Below, piece by piece: positions 45,876 to 54,054 of a stretch of 64,000 nt of DNA (positions within the stretch are counted from its first letter, which is position 1; every line of letters starts with the position of its first letter). Source of the DNA: Zwartia panacis (GTDB lineage: Bacteria; Pseudomonadota; Gammaproteobacteria; Burkholderiales; Burkholderiaceae_B). The stretch is taken from assembly GCF_030410395.1 (NCBI RefSeq), contig NZ_JAUHHF010000002.1:124001-188000 (forward strand), given 5' to 3'. The notes under the pieces were generated by a model. It was not told the origin of the DNA. It searched no databases and saw only the letters and a program-made list of their open reading frames with translations. A program made the position numbers and the translations under genes.

Positions 45876-45919
45876 TTTTTCTTTCAATTAGCAGAATAAC
45901 GAGTTTTCTGGAGGTAGAC

Positions 45920-46885
45920 ATGAAAATAATGACCCGTATCGCCTTAGCTCTGAGTTTGACCTTGAGCGCGTCAGGCTTGGCGCTTGCTCAAGATTGGCCT
46001 GTCAAACCCATCAAACTGATCTCCCCCTTCCCGGCGGGTGGTTCAAACGACATCGCCACACGAGTCATTGGCGAGCATCTGGCGACCCGACTCAAGCAAC
46101 CCGTGGTCGTGGAAAACAGACCAGGAGCGAATACACGGATCGCGTCCGCACAGATCGCGAAAGCCGATCCGGATGGCTACACCTTGATGATGGCCGCAGC
46201 CCCACACACGACCAACCCCGCTTTGTTTGGACAACTGCAATACGACACGCTTAAGGACTTTACGCCCATTATCCAAGTCGTTCGTGCGCCTCTTTTCTTG
46301 CTGGTGCCCGCATCCTCACCGATTAAAACGACAAAACAACTGCTCGAACTCGCCGCCAAACCCGAGGCTGTGAATGTCTCAAGTCCTGGTAATGGAACAG
46401 GTCCACATTTGGCGATCGAGTTGTTTAACTATCTGGCCAAATCGAACATGACGCATGTACCCTATAAAGGCGATGCACCCGCGATGACAGATCTCGTGGG
46501 TGGTCAACTGACTGCGGGTGTACATCCAATCGTCGCGCCTCTGCCCTTCATCAAAAATGAACGGCTTCGTGCGATCGCCGTGTTTGGCTCACAGCGCTCG
46601 GCCTTGTTACCTGACGTGCCTTCGCTTGGCGAGCAAGGGTTCAAGGACACAGATGTCTATACCTGGTTTGGTCTGGTCGGTCCGGCGAAACTGCCAGCGA
46701 ATATCGTGACGCGCCTGAACAAAGAGATTAATGAAATCCTGGCGCAGCCCGATGTGAAAGAGCGCTTTGTGTCGATTGGCATGGAGCCTGTCGGCGGTAG
46801 TTCAAAAGAGTTTGAACAATACATCGAAACAGATATCAAGAAATGGAACGAGCTCGTCAAGGTACGTAATATCAAGACGAACTGA
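45920..46885 (+). CDS. Bug-family (TctC-type) periplasmic solute receptor
   Basis: The third Bug receptor, 321 residues. Signal peptide MKIMTRIALALSLTLSASGL ends LALAQ; the family motif WPVKPIKLISPFPAGGSND follows, and SSPGNGTGPHLAIELF and HVPYKGDAPAMTDLVGGQL lie inside. The start has GGAGG 6 nt upstream. It lies 44 nt after the acyl-CoA dehydrogenase gene on the same strand, so it probably delivers, or senses, the acid used by this cluster. Confidence 0.94.
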   Translation: MKIMTRIALALSLTLSASGLALAQDWPVKPIKLISPFPAGGSNDIATRVIGEHLATRLKQPVVVENRPGANTRIASAQIAKADPDGYTLMMAAAPHTTNPALFGQLQYDTLKDFTPIIQVVRAPLFLLVPASSPIKTTKQLLELAAKPEAVNVSSPGNGTGPHLAIELFNYLAKSNMTHVPYKGDAPAMTDLVGGQLTAGVHPIVAPLPFIKNERLRAIAVFGSQRSALLPDVPSLGEQGFKDTDVYTWFGLVGPAKLPANIVTRLNKEINEILAQPDVKERFVSIGMEPVGGSSKEFEQYIETDIKKWNELVKVRNIKTN

Positions 46886-46927
46886 TTTTCCGTTCAGGCT
46901 GACCGGTGCATGGACTGAACACCACGT

Positions 46928-47932
46928 TTAGACCTGCATCGGCCAACCTTCTGCGACACCATGACAGGCGATTTCCACACCTTTGAAGTTCTGTGTAGCA
47001 GGTGCTTCACTTTTGCATCGTTCGCGGGCAAAGGGACAGCGTGGATGAAAGGTGCAGCCTGAGGGCGGATTCAGCGGATTGGGCACTTCACCCGCGACAG
47101 GGGTGCGCTTGCGTCCCTGCCCGGTCATATCGGGGATCGCCGAGAGCAACATCCGCGTGTAGGGATGCTGGGGATTGGAGAATAAAGTGTCCCGATCCGC
47201 GATTTCGACAATGCGACCGAGGTACATCACACCCACGCGGTCGGCGACATGGTGGACCACCGCGAGGTTGTGTGAAATGAACAGATAAGTCAGGCCAAGA
47301 TTTCTCTGAAGATCTTTCATGATGTTCAGGACTTGTGCCTGAACTGAAACGTCGAGTGCGGAAGTCGGTTCATCACAGACCAGAAACTCAGGATTGACCG
47401 CCAAAGCTCGCGCAATCGAAATGCGCTGTCTTTGTCCGCCAGAAAATTGATGCGGAAAACGTGACTTGTCCGAGGCGTGCAGTCCCACCTGGGTCAACAA
47501 CACATCCACGCGGGCATCGCGTTCCTGCTCGGTCATATTCGTGTGTGCCAGCATCGGCTCGGCAATAATGCGCCCGACCCGCCAGCGCGGATTCAGACTC
47601 GCATACGGATCCTGAAAAATCATCTGCAGACGCTTGCGCAAAGCCAGACCCGAGCGACCCTGCATGTTTGAAATCGGCTGGCCATCAAAAGTAATGGTCC
47701 CACGCGTGAGTGGATAGAGTCCCACCAGCATGCGGGCAATGGTCGACTTTCCGCAACCGGACTCGCCTACCAGTGCCAGGGTTTCGCCCTTGCGGATGCC
47801 GAAAGAAACACCATCGACTGCGCGCAAGATACTACGGGGCTTGCGAGACAATACACGCTCGAGCCATGGCGCCGAGACATCAAACCATCTGGCAGCATCG
47901 TGAACTTCAACCAAAGGACGCTCTGTGCTCAT
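46928..47932 (-). CDS. Peptide-type ABC importer ATP-binding protein (OppF/DppF-like)
   Basis: A 334-residue ATPase of the oligopeptide/dipeptide importer family. Walker A is GESGCGKSTIARM, the signature FSGGQRQRISIARAL, and Walker B VCDEPTSALD. The C-terminal oligopeptide extension has the Cys-containing segment GCTFHPRCPFARERC. The start overlaps the stop of the neighbouring ATPase (ATGA). It is the last gene of the operon; the two ATPases work as a heterodimer on the cytoplasmic side. Confidence 0.95.
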   Translation of the reverse strand: MSTERPLVEVHDAARWFDVSAPWLERVLSRKPRSILRAVDGVSFGIRKGETLALVGESGCGKSTIARMLVGLYPLTRGTITFDGQPISNMQGRSGLALRKRLQMIFQDPYASLNPRWRVGRIIAEPMLAHTNMTEQERDARVDVLLTQVGLHASDKSRFPHQFSGGQRQRISIARALAVNPEFLVCDEPTSALDVSVQAQVLNIMKDLQRNLGLTYLFISHNLAVVHHVADRVGVMYLGRIVEIADRDTLFSNPQHPYTRMLLSAIPDMTGQGRKRTPVAGEVPNPLNPPSGCTFHPRCPFARERCKSEAPATQNFKGVEIACHGVAEGWPMQV

Positions 47933-48903
47933 GACGCCTCCTGGGGTGCATGTAACCAGCAGGCGGCTTGCGACGTCCCGACCTGGATAATTTCAGGGCG
48001 CTCTTCGCGGCAGCGATCCATGACTTTAGGACAACGCGGATTAAACGCACAGCCCTGTGGAATGGCCGTCAATCTTGGCATCGAGCCATCAATCTGCACC
48101 AAACGCTCAACATGATGATGAATCGAAGGAATCGAACCCATCAAACCGACAGAGTATGGGTGTTTGGGGGAGTGAATCACATCACGTACTTTGCCGATTT
48201 CGGCCACACGCCCCGCGTACATCACGACCACGCGATCTGCGGTTTCAGCAATCACGCCCATGTCATGCGTGATCAGCATCACAGCGGCACCTTGTTCACG
48301 GCACATCTTTTTCAGCAATTCGATAATTTGCGCCTGGATGGAAACATCCAGCGCAGTGGTGGGCTCATCTGCCACGATTAATTTTGGTTGCGCGGCAAGT
48401 GCCAGCGCGATCACTACGCGTTGGCGCATGCCACCCGAAAATTGGTGGGGATAATGATCGATACGCTCACGCGCAGCCGGAATGCCGGTCGACTCGAGCA
48501 GTTCGATGGCGCGCTGACGTGCCTGCGACCACGTCATGGGCAAGTGCGTCACAATCGTTTCCGCGAGCTGATGACCCACGGTGTAAAGCGGATTTAACGA
48601 GGTCAGCGGATCCTGAAAGATGGCACCGATCTCGCGGCCACGAATGGTGCGCATCTGATCGTCGGTCAGGTTATCGATCCGTCTACCCTCAAGCAGGATC
48701 TCCCCGCCTGAGACACGACCAGGAGGTTCAAGCAAACCGATGATGGCTGCGCCTGTCAGGGATTTTCCCGCCCCTGATTCGCCTACCACGCCAACCACCT
48801 CGCCCGCAGCAATTGAAAAGGAGACGTCGTTTAGAGCTTTCAAAGTACCGCGTCGTGTCGGAAACTCGACACTGAGGTTTTTGATTTCCAGAATATTAGA
48901 CAT
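47929..48903 (-). CDS. Peptide-type ABC importer ATP-binding protein (OppD/DppD-like)
   Basis: A 324-residue ATPase, the partner of the downstream gene. Walker A is GESGAGKSLTGAA, the signature FSGGMRQRVVIALAL, and Walker B VADEPTTALD. The C-terminal segment GCAFNPRCPKVMDRC is the usual Cys-rich motif of this family. It is 10 nt after the permease gene. The pair energises import of a peptide-like or other solute recognised by the receptor encoded at 50880-52451. Confidence 0.95.
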   Translation of the reverse strand: MSNILEIKNLSVEFPTRRGTLKALNDVSFSIAAGEVVGVVGESGAGKSLTGAAIIGLLEPPGRVSGGEILLEGRRIDNLTDDQMRTIRGREIGAIFQDPLTSLNPLYTVGHQLAETIVTHLPMTWSQARQRAIELLESTGIPAARERIDHYPHQFSGGMRQRVVIALALAAQPKLIVADEPTTALDVSIQAQIIELLKKMCREQGAAVMLITHDMGVIAETADRVVVMYAGRVAEIGKVRDVIHSPKHPYSVGLMGSIPSIHHHVERLVQIDGSMPRLTAIPQGCAFNPRCPKVMDRCREERPEIIQVGTSQAACWLHAPQEAS

Positions 48904-48913
48904 GTCTGTGCCC

Positions 48914-49831
48914 TCAACTCAAACGGGGATTCAAGGCATCACGCAGCCAATCCCCAAGCAGGTTGACAGACAACACCAGCAACACCAGCGCAGCACCCGG
49001 GAAAATGGTGATCCACCACTCCCCGGAAAATAGAAAATCATTCCCGATCCGGATCAGCGTGCCCAAAGAAGGCGAAGTCGGCGGCACACCGACTCCCAAA
49101 AAGGACAGCGTCGCTTCGGTAATGATCGCGGTCGCCAGATGAACTGTTGCCAACACCAATACAGGACCCAGGACATTCGGCAACACATGACGGAACATGA
49201 TGACAGGCGAGGAAATGCCGATCACTCGCGCAGCCTGGACGTATTCGCGATTTTTTTCAACGAGTGTGGAGCCTCGGACAGTACGGGCATACTGTGGCCA
49301 TCCCGCCAGTGCAATCGCACCGACCAGTACAGGGAAAGCGATCACCTCATGCATATCACCGGGGACGACTGCGCGTGCCACGCCATCGATTAATAAGGCG
49401 ATCAAAATAGCAGGGAACGACAGTTGCACGTCGGCCACGCGCATGATCAAGGCATCGATGCGACCACCTGCGTAACCCGAAATCAGACCCAGCACAACGC
49501 CCAGCAGCATGGCTCCAGCGACAGAGGCCAAACCAATCAACAACGAAACCTTGGTGCCGTACATCAGGGCTGATAGCAGATCGCGACCCTGACTATCTGT
49601 GCCCAACAGGTATTTGGCGGTGCCATCCTCATGCCATACCGGTGGCTTGAGCGCATCGAGCAAATCGATGGTTGCCAAATCAAAGGGGTTGTGAGGTGCG
49701 ATCCAACCCGCGCCAAAAGCAGCGATCAGCATGACCAGCAAAATAATTGTGGCAATAATCGCGACTGGCGTGTGACGCCATGACCACGCAAGATCACCGT
49801 CCCAGAATTTCGAGAATGAGGCGCGCATCAA
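48914..49831 (-). CDS. Peptide-type ABC importer permease (OppC/DppC-like)
   Basis: An inner-membrane permease of 305 residues with about six hydrophobic segments. The N-terminal OppC form is WRHTPVAIIATIILLVMLIA followed by APHNPF; the EAA loop that contacts the ATPases is seen as YVQAARVIGISSPVIMFRHV. Two tandem ATG codons (49831 and 49828) overlap the stop of the other permease gene. Confidence 0.94.
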   Translation of the reverse strand: MMRASFSKFWDGDLAWSWRHTPVAIIATIILLVMLIAAFGAGWIAPHNPFDLATIDLLDALKPPVWHEDGTAKYLLGTDSQGRDLLSALMYGTKVSLLIGLASVAGAMLLGVVLGLISGYAGGRIDALIMRVADVQLSFPAILIALLIDGVARAVVPGDMHEVIAFPVLVGAIALAGWPQYARTVRGSTLVEKNREYVQAARVIGISSPVIMFRHVLPNVLGPVLVLATVHLATAIITEATLSFLGVGVPPTSPSLGTLIRIGNDFLFSGEWWITIFPGAALVLLVLSVNLLGDWLRDALNPRLS

Positions 49832-50817
49832 TGTCCCCCTCCCGATTTGCCAAGTCCGACGCGCAATCTTGGATCAACGGCGAAATACAACAAATCAACG
49901 ATCAGATTAATCACCACAAAAATAAATGAGATCAGACATAGGTAGGCGGCCATCACCGGGATATCGGCGAACTGAACGGCCTGGATAAACAACAACCCCA
50001 TACCCGGCCACTGAAACACCGTTTCCGTCACAATGGCAAAAGCGATGATGCCGCCGAGCTGCAAGCCCATAATCGTAATCACAGGCACAAGTGTATTTTT
50101 AAGCGCATGACCAAAATGAATCGCTCGCTTGGTCAGACCTCGGGCGCGCGCGAACTTGATGTAATCGGCGCGTAACACCTCCAGCATCTCTGAGCGCACC
50201 AGGCGCAAGACGAGGGCAACCTGAAAAAGCGAGAGTGTGATGGCCGGCAAAATGAGATGTTTCCACCCGCTCGCCGTCAACAAGCCCGTCGTCCACCAGC
50301 CCAGACGGACCGTTTCACCCCGACCGTAACTCGGTAGCCAGCCAAGCTGGACAGAGAACACCAGAATCAACAAGATGCCGATGAGAAATGTCGGTAAAGA
50401 AACGCCGAGTAATGAAAACGCCAGAAAAGCTTGCGATAACTTGCCGTTTCGCTTGAGCGCAGTGTAGACACCCAGTGGGATGCCGACGACCAAAGCAATC
50501 AACGCAGCAGCGATGGACAGCTCTAGTGTGGCCGGTAGTCGATCGCTCAAGAGTACGGAGACCTTTTGCCCTTGGCGCAGTGACAAACCAAAATCACCCT
50601 GCACAGCATTAGCGAGAAAGTGATAGAACTGCACGATGATCGGATCGTTCAGCCCGAGATCCTGGCGCAATTGCTCACGCTCTGCGGGCGTACCCTCTTG
50701 ACCCAGCATGATCATGACAGGGTCGCCGACATACTGAAACAGGATAAAAGCCAGCAGCGCAACGGTCAACATCACGCCTACGGCCTGAAGCAACCGTCGA
50801 ATAATAAAAGCGAACAT
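49828..50817 (-). CDS. Peptide-type ABC importer permease (OppB/DppB-like)
   Basis: An inner-membrane permease of 329 residues. It starts MFAFIIRRLLQAVGVMLTVA, the standard OppB N-terminus, followed by GDPVMIMLGQEGTPAEREQL. The EAA loop is YIKFARARGLTKRAIHFGHA. It comes after the receptor gene across a 62-nt gap with a strong hairpin (50834-50865), and overlaps the second permease gene. Confidence 0.95.
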   Translation of the reverse strand: MFAFIIRRLLQAVGVMLTVALLAFILFQYVGDPVMIMLGQEGTPAEREQLRQDLGLNDPIIVQFYHFLANAVQGDFGLSLRQGQKVSVLLSDRLPATLELSIAAALIALVVGIPLGVYTALKRNGKLSQAFLAFSLLGVSLPTFLIGILLILVFSVQLGWLPSYGRGETVRLGWWTTGLLTASGWKHLILPAITLSLFQVALVLRLVRSEMLEVLRADYIKFARARGLTKRAIHFGHALKNTLVPVITIMGLQLGGIIAFAIVTETVFQWPGMGLLFIQAVQFADIPVMAAYLCLISFIFVVINLIVDLLYFAVDPRLRVGLGKSGGGH

Positions 50818-50833
50818 GCAATCTCACAAAGAT

Positions 50834-50865
50834 GCGAGCCTCTGCTCAGTTGCTCAGAGGCTCGC
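50834..50865 (-). terminator. Stem-loop between receptor and permease genes
   Basis: A perfect 11-bp stem GCGAGCCTCTG / CAGAGGCTCGC with a 10-nt loop lies between the receptor stop and the permease start. On the minus strand no T-run follows it, so it is more likely a message-stabilising or partial terminator hairpin that favours receptor expression. Confidence 0.6.
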
Positions 50866-50879
50866 TTTAAAAACATCGA

Positions 50880-52451
50880 TTAATCGATGCGTATCCACTC
50901 AATCACGGGACGATTGTCCGGACGGTGGATCATCTTGACGTTTTTCTTCATGGCCCATGGAATGATCTGATCATGCAGAGGAATCGCGCCAAACTCCTTG
51001 GCATGAATGCTCAGGGCTTCCTGAATCATGGCAGTGCGCTTGGCATCATCGGTTTCTGTCTTGATCGCATCGATCAGGGCATCAACCTTGGGGTTGGAGT
51101 AACCGCCATAATTGAACGCGCCACTTGCGCCGGTACCCTTTGTACGAATCAGGGACTCAAGCGTGTAGTACGCATCAAAGGTTGGAACGCCCCAGCCAAA
51201 GAGATAAATGCTGGTGTCGCCATTGGCCAGCTTCGGGAAGAATGTCGCGCGCGGCATCGCATTGAGCTTGGTTTTCACGCCAATCTTGGCCCACATTGCC
51301 ACAACAGCCTGACAAATCGCTTCGTCGTTGATGTAGCGGTTGTTCGGGCAGTCGATTGTGAACTCGAGGTTGTTGTCGTAACCCGCTTCTTTGAGCAACT
51401 CGCGAGCCTTGACGGGGTCATAGGGAACCCGCTTGCCCAGTGCCTCTGAATATCCATTCACCTGAGGGGAAATCATGGCGCCTGTTGGCAAAGACATGCC
51501 ACGCATCACAGACTTTTTGATCGCCTCGATGTCGATTGCGCGATAGAGCGCCTCACGCACGCGCACATCGGCGAGAGGATTTTTACCTTTGATGTTGCTG
51601 TACTTCAGCTCAGGACTTTTAACATCCATCGCAATGAAAATCGTACGGTACTCATTGCCGTCCAGCACGTTAACTTGTTTGCGCAAACGGTCCAGATCCT
51701 GTGCAGGCGGGTCGAGCACAAAATCTACTTCGCCAGAGAGCAACGCGGCGGTACGTGTCGCGTTTTGCTTGATCGGTGTGTAGACAATTTCAGTCACGTT
51801 GCCGGTTTTGGTGGGCTTGCCCCACCAGTCTGGATTTTCGACATATACCGTTTTAATGTCGACTTCGCGTGACTTGAGTTTATAAGGGCCTGTTCCCATC
51901 GCATTGCGGGCAGAGAAGCTCTCTTCTTTCTTGTTGAAATCCTGGGGTAATGCGGCGTTGTTCTTTTCCGCCCAGGCTTTGCTCATAATGCCGAGTGAGG
52001 GCAACTGACGCAGCAAGACAGGGTTAGGACCGGCTGTAATGACATCAACAGTCAGAGGATCAACGGCGACCACATCACTGATGCCCGCTACGTATGACTT
52101 GAACTGCGAAGAAGGCGCCATGGCGCGCTTAAGCGAAAACACCACGTCATCCGCTGTGAAAGGCGTGCCATCCTGAAACTTGACATTCGGACGCAACTTG
52201 AAACGCATCGTGGTGGGATTAATACGCTCCCACGAGGTTGCCAGCGAGGGGACAACTTCGTACTTTTCGTTGTATTTGACAAGAGGGTCATACACCCACA
52301 AGTTGGCCGCAATGTTCAAGCCTTCGTTTTGTGAATGAGGATCCAGTGTCAGGATATCGCCCTGACTGGTCCATTTGAATGTTTTGGCAAAACCCAAACC
52401 GGGCAACAGCATTGCCGCTGAGAGCGCGGCAGCAATAAAGGTACGGCGCAT
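50880..52451 (-). CDS. Periplasmic substrate-binding protein of peptide-type ABC importer (SBP_bac_5)
   Basis: A 523-residue receptor. Signal peptide MRRTFIAAALSAAMLLPGLGFA is followed by the family form KTFKWTSQGDILTLDPHS. TPFTADDVVFSLKRAMAP and DVRVREALYRAIDIEAI are standard SBP_bac_5 stretches. Start ATG 52451 has AGGAG 8 nt upstream. It may have its own promoter at 52514-52541. The solute could be a peptide, opine, nickel chelate or glutathione-like compound; motifs do not decide. Confidence 0.94.
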   Translation of the reverse strand: MRRTFIAAALSAAMLLPGLGFAKTFKWTSQGDILTLDPHSQNEGLNIAANLWVYDPLVKYNEKYEVVPSLATSWERINPTTMRFKLRPNVKFQDGTPFTADDVVFSLKRAMAPSSQFKSYVAGISDVVAVDPLTVDVITAGPNPVLLRQLPSLGIMSKAWAEKNNAALPQDFNKKEESFSARNAMGTGPYKLKSREVDIKTVYVENPDWWGKPTKTGNVTEIVYTPIKQNATRTAALLSGEVDFVLDPPAQDLDRLRKQVNVLDGNEYRTIFIAMDVKSPELKYSNIKGKNPLADVRVREALYRAIDIEAIKKSVMRGMSLPTGAMISPQVNGYSEALGKRVPYDPVKARELLKEAGYDNNLEFTIDCPNNRYINDEAICQAVVAMWAKIGVKTKLNAMPRATFFPKLANGDTSIYLFGWGVPTFDAYYTLESLIRTKGTGASGAFNYGGYSNPKVDALIDAIKTETDDAKRTAMIQEALSIHAKEFGAIPLHDQIIPWAMKKNVKMIHRPDNRPVIEWIRID

Positions 52452-52513
52452 GGCACGCTCCTGAAATAGTGAAATAACTTGGTCATATTGCCCCACTCGC
52501 GATGCGTGCGTCA

Positions 52514-52541
52514 ACCATAAGCTTATTCAAGCTTTCGTCAA
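52514..52541 (-). promoter_or_regulatory. Candidate promoter for the ABC importer operon
   Basis: On the minus strand TTGACG (52541-52536) and TATGGT (52519-52514) are 16 nt apart, placed about 60 nt before the receptor ATG. Two AAGCTT palindromes lie in and beside the spacer (52519-52524, 52529-52534). This would let the importer be made without the cyclase gene. Confidence 0.45.
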
Positions 52542-52578
52542 ACTTACAACATCGTCGAATAGGGTCTTGAAGGCATAC

Positions 52579-53634
52579 TTAAACTGTTGCGACTGCCGTG
52601 GCGGGTGAGCCCACGGCGCCAGGTAAACGCAGTGGGGGCGCGGTCAGCAAGAAGCGATTACGACCATTTTTACGCAACCATTGCGCCAGCGGTGTCAGAT
52701 AAAACATCTCACCCAGGTGAACACCCAGCTTGAACAAGCAATGCTCGTGCAAGGGCAGTGTCGCGCAACAACCAATGTGGCTGGTCGCTGGGTAAGTTTC
52801 CACCGCATAGTTGTCGGCCATCAATACAACCAGCTGGCTGTCGGTAATCCACTTGAGAAGCTTTTGATCTCGACCGTCGAGCGCCGCGCAGCTGTTTTCA
52901 AGCGTATGCAGATCTGGGTTGCCCTTCATGTCCATCAGCAGCTGTGCGAAACCTGTGTGCAGACACACCATGTCGCCAGGCTCGACGACGACTTTGTCCT
53001 GTTCCATCACCCGCATCAGTGTGTCGTAACCGATGATTTCACGCTTGTTACCAAAGTGCGCATGGAAATCAATCATGACGCCTCGACCTTGCACACAAGA
53101 CTCGGCCATGTTTTGGATCCCAAGGGCCATGGCATTGGAAGTGGATTTATTTTCACCCGGTCCCGGTACGCCAGCATCTTTGCCATCGGTGGGTCCGATG
53201 ATGTGCTCTCCTGCACGATAGCCGTTGTAATACACCGACTCTGGAATTCCGTCGCCATTGGCATCAAATCTTGAGCCCACGTGAGCCAGACTGTCCCATT
53301 GAGTGGAGTACTGAAGATGCATCACGACCAGATCATCGCTGATCACGTCGGTTTGCTGGTCGTTGTCACGAAACAGACCGTAGTTCATGTTGGGGCGATC
53401 GCCACGCAAGGTGGGACGGATTACAGGTGGAAATCGCCGTGGATTCAACAAGTTACCGCCTGGTAGGTCAAGTGGCAGGCTGAGGCAGAAAGGCTGAAAC
53501 TCTTTAACCTCGGCAATACCTTGCTTCAGTTTTTCAGGAGTCAGCAAATTAATCCGACCGCGTTGGTCGTCCTCACCAAAATCACCCCAGGTCGATCCCT
53601 CTGGACGGTTGACCCAACGTTTATTCCCACTCAT
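52579..53634 (-). CDS. Cyclase family protein (kynurenine formamidase-like metal hydrolase)
   Basis: A 352-residue member of the cyclase family, which includes metal-dependent amidases and lactonases such as kynurenine formamidase KynB. The metal/active-site pattern appears as QYSTQWDSLAHVGSRFDANG (W-D-x-x-x-H), and VMIDFHAHFG and HIGCCATLPLHEH supply further His/Asp. Length is greater than KynB (about 210), typical of the long form whose substrate is unknown. The start has AGGAG upstream. It is the first gene before a peptide-type ABC importer, so it may process the imported compound. Confidence 0.88.
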   Translation of the reverse strand: MSGNKRWVNRPEGSTWGDFGEDDQRGRINLLTPEKLKQGIAEVKEFQPFCLSLPLDLPGGNLLNPRRFPPVIRPTLRGDRPNMNYGLFRDNDQQTDVISDDLVVMHLQYSTQWDSLAHVGSRFDANGDGIPESVYYNGYRAGEHIIGPTDGKDAGVPGPGENKSTSNAMALGIQNMAESCVQGRGVMIDFHAHFGNKREIIGYDTLMRVMEQDKVVVEPGDMVCLHTGFAQLLMDMKGNPDLHTLENSCAALDGRDQKLLKWITDSQLVVLMADNYAVETYPATSHIGCCATLPLHEHCLFKLGVHLGEMFYLTPLAQWLRKNGRNRFLLTAPPLRLPGAVGSPATAVATV

Positions 53635-53720
53635 ATTTGTTCTCCTGATGTTATTGGTGCATTCAATGATTTCAATCATAAACGAGTGCGACGGACGCCT
53701 CGGTGCAAAGGGAGTATCTG

Positions 53721-53759
53721 AAAAAGTAAAAGGGCCGCAAACCTAATGGTTTGCAGCCC
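53721..53759 (-). terminator. Minus-strand intrinsic terminator of the 43-residue protein gene
   Basis: On the minus strand GGGCTGCAAACC pairs with GGTTTGCGGCCC (one G-U pair, 4-nt loop), followed by TTTTACTTTTT. On the plus strand the same position is a C-A mismatch and no T-run follows, so the element is directional for the minus strand. Confidence 0.75.
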
Positions 53760-53820
53760 AGTACTTGATTCAACTACTTTGATTCAAGCGCTCAGAGTAA
53801 GCGGTCAGAATGCCAAAAAC

Positions 53821-53952
53821 TCAGGCTTTCTTGACTTTTTCCAGCATTTTGAACACGCCTTTTGGAGCGTTGACGAACAGGCGCTTAAAGGCCTTGCCCA
53901 AGCAACGACGCTCAAGTGTGTTGCGACGCGTACGTTTTGTTTCTGAAGCCAT
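53821..53952 (-). CDS. Small highly basic protein, 43 residues, unknown family
   Basis: A short frame MASETKRTRRNTLERRCLGK... ending EKVKKA with 14 Lys/Arg and 3 Glu out of 43 residues (net charge about +11) and one Cys. The ATG at 53952 has GGAG 8 nt upstream, the stop is followed by about 60 nt and then a directional terminator (53721-53759), so it looks like a complete transcription unit. It is not S21, L34, L36 or THX by sequence. A nucleic-acid- or ribosome-binding role is possible from charge alone. It is divergent from the uvrA-like gene. Confidence 0.6.
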   Translation of the reverse strand: MASETKRTRRNTLERRCLGKAFKRLFVNAPKGVFKMLEKVKKA

Positions 53953-54054
53953 AGCAATTCTCCGGTAACGAACCTCGTATATTACCCTATATCCGGCCAG
54001 AGTATTCGTCTGGTTTTCCATGTTGCCTGCGGGCCGCCGCTCTATGATTACGGT

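Noticed and set aside
45683-45919. N-terminal extension of the third Bug receptor into the acyl-CoA dehydrogenase gene
   Set aside because: A clear signal peptide and GGAGG ribosome site mark the start at 45920.
53821-53952. 43-residue protein as ribosomal protein S21 (rpsU)
   Set aside because: The charge and size suggested it at first, but the S21 signature (EPFEVALRRFKR-type) is absent.
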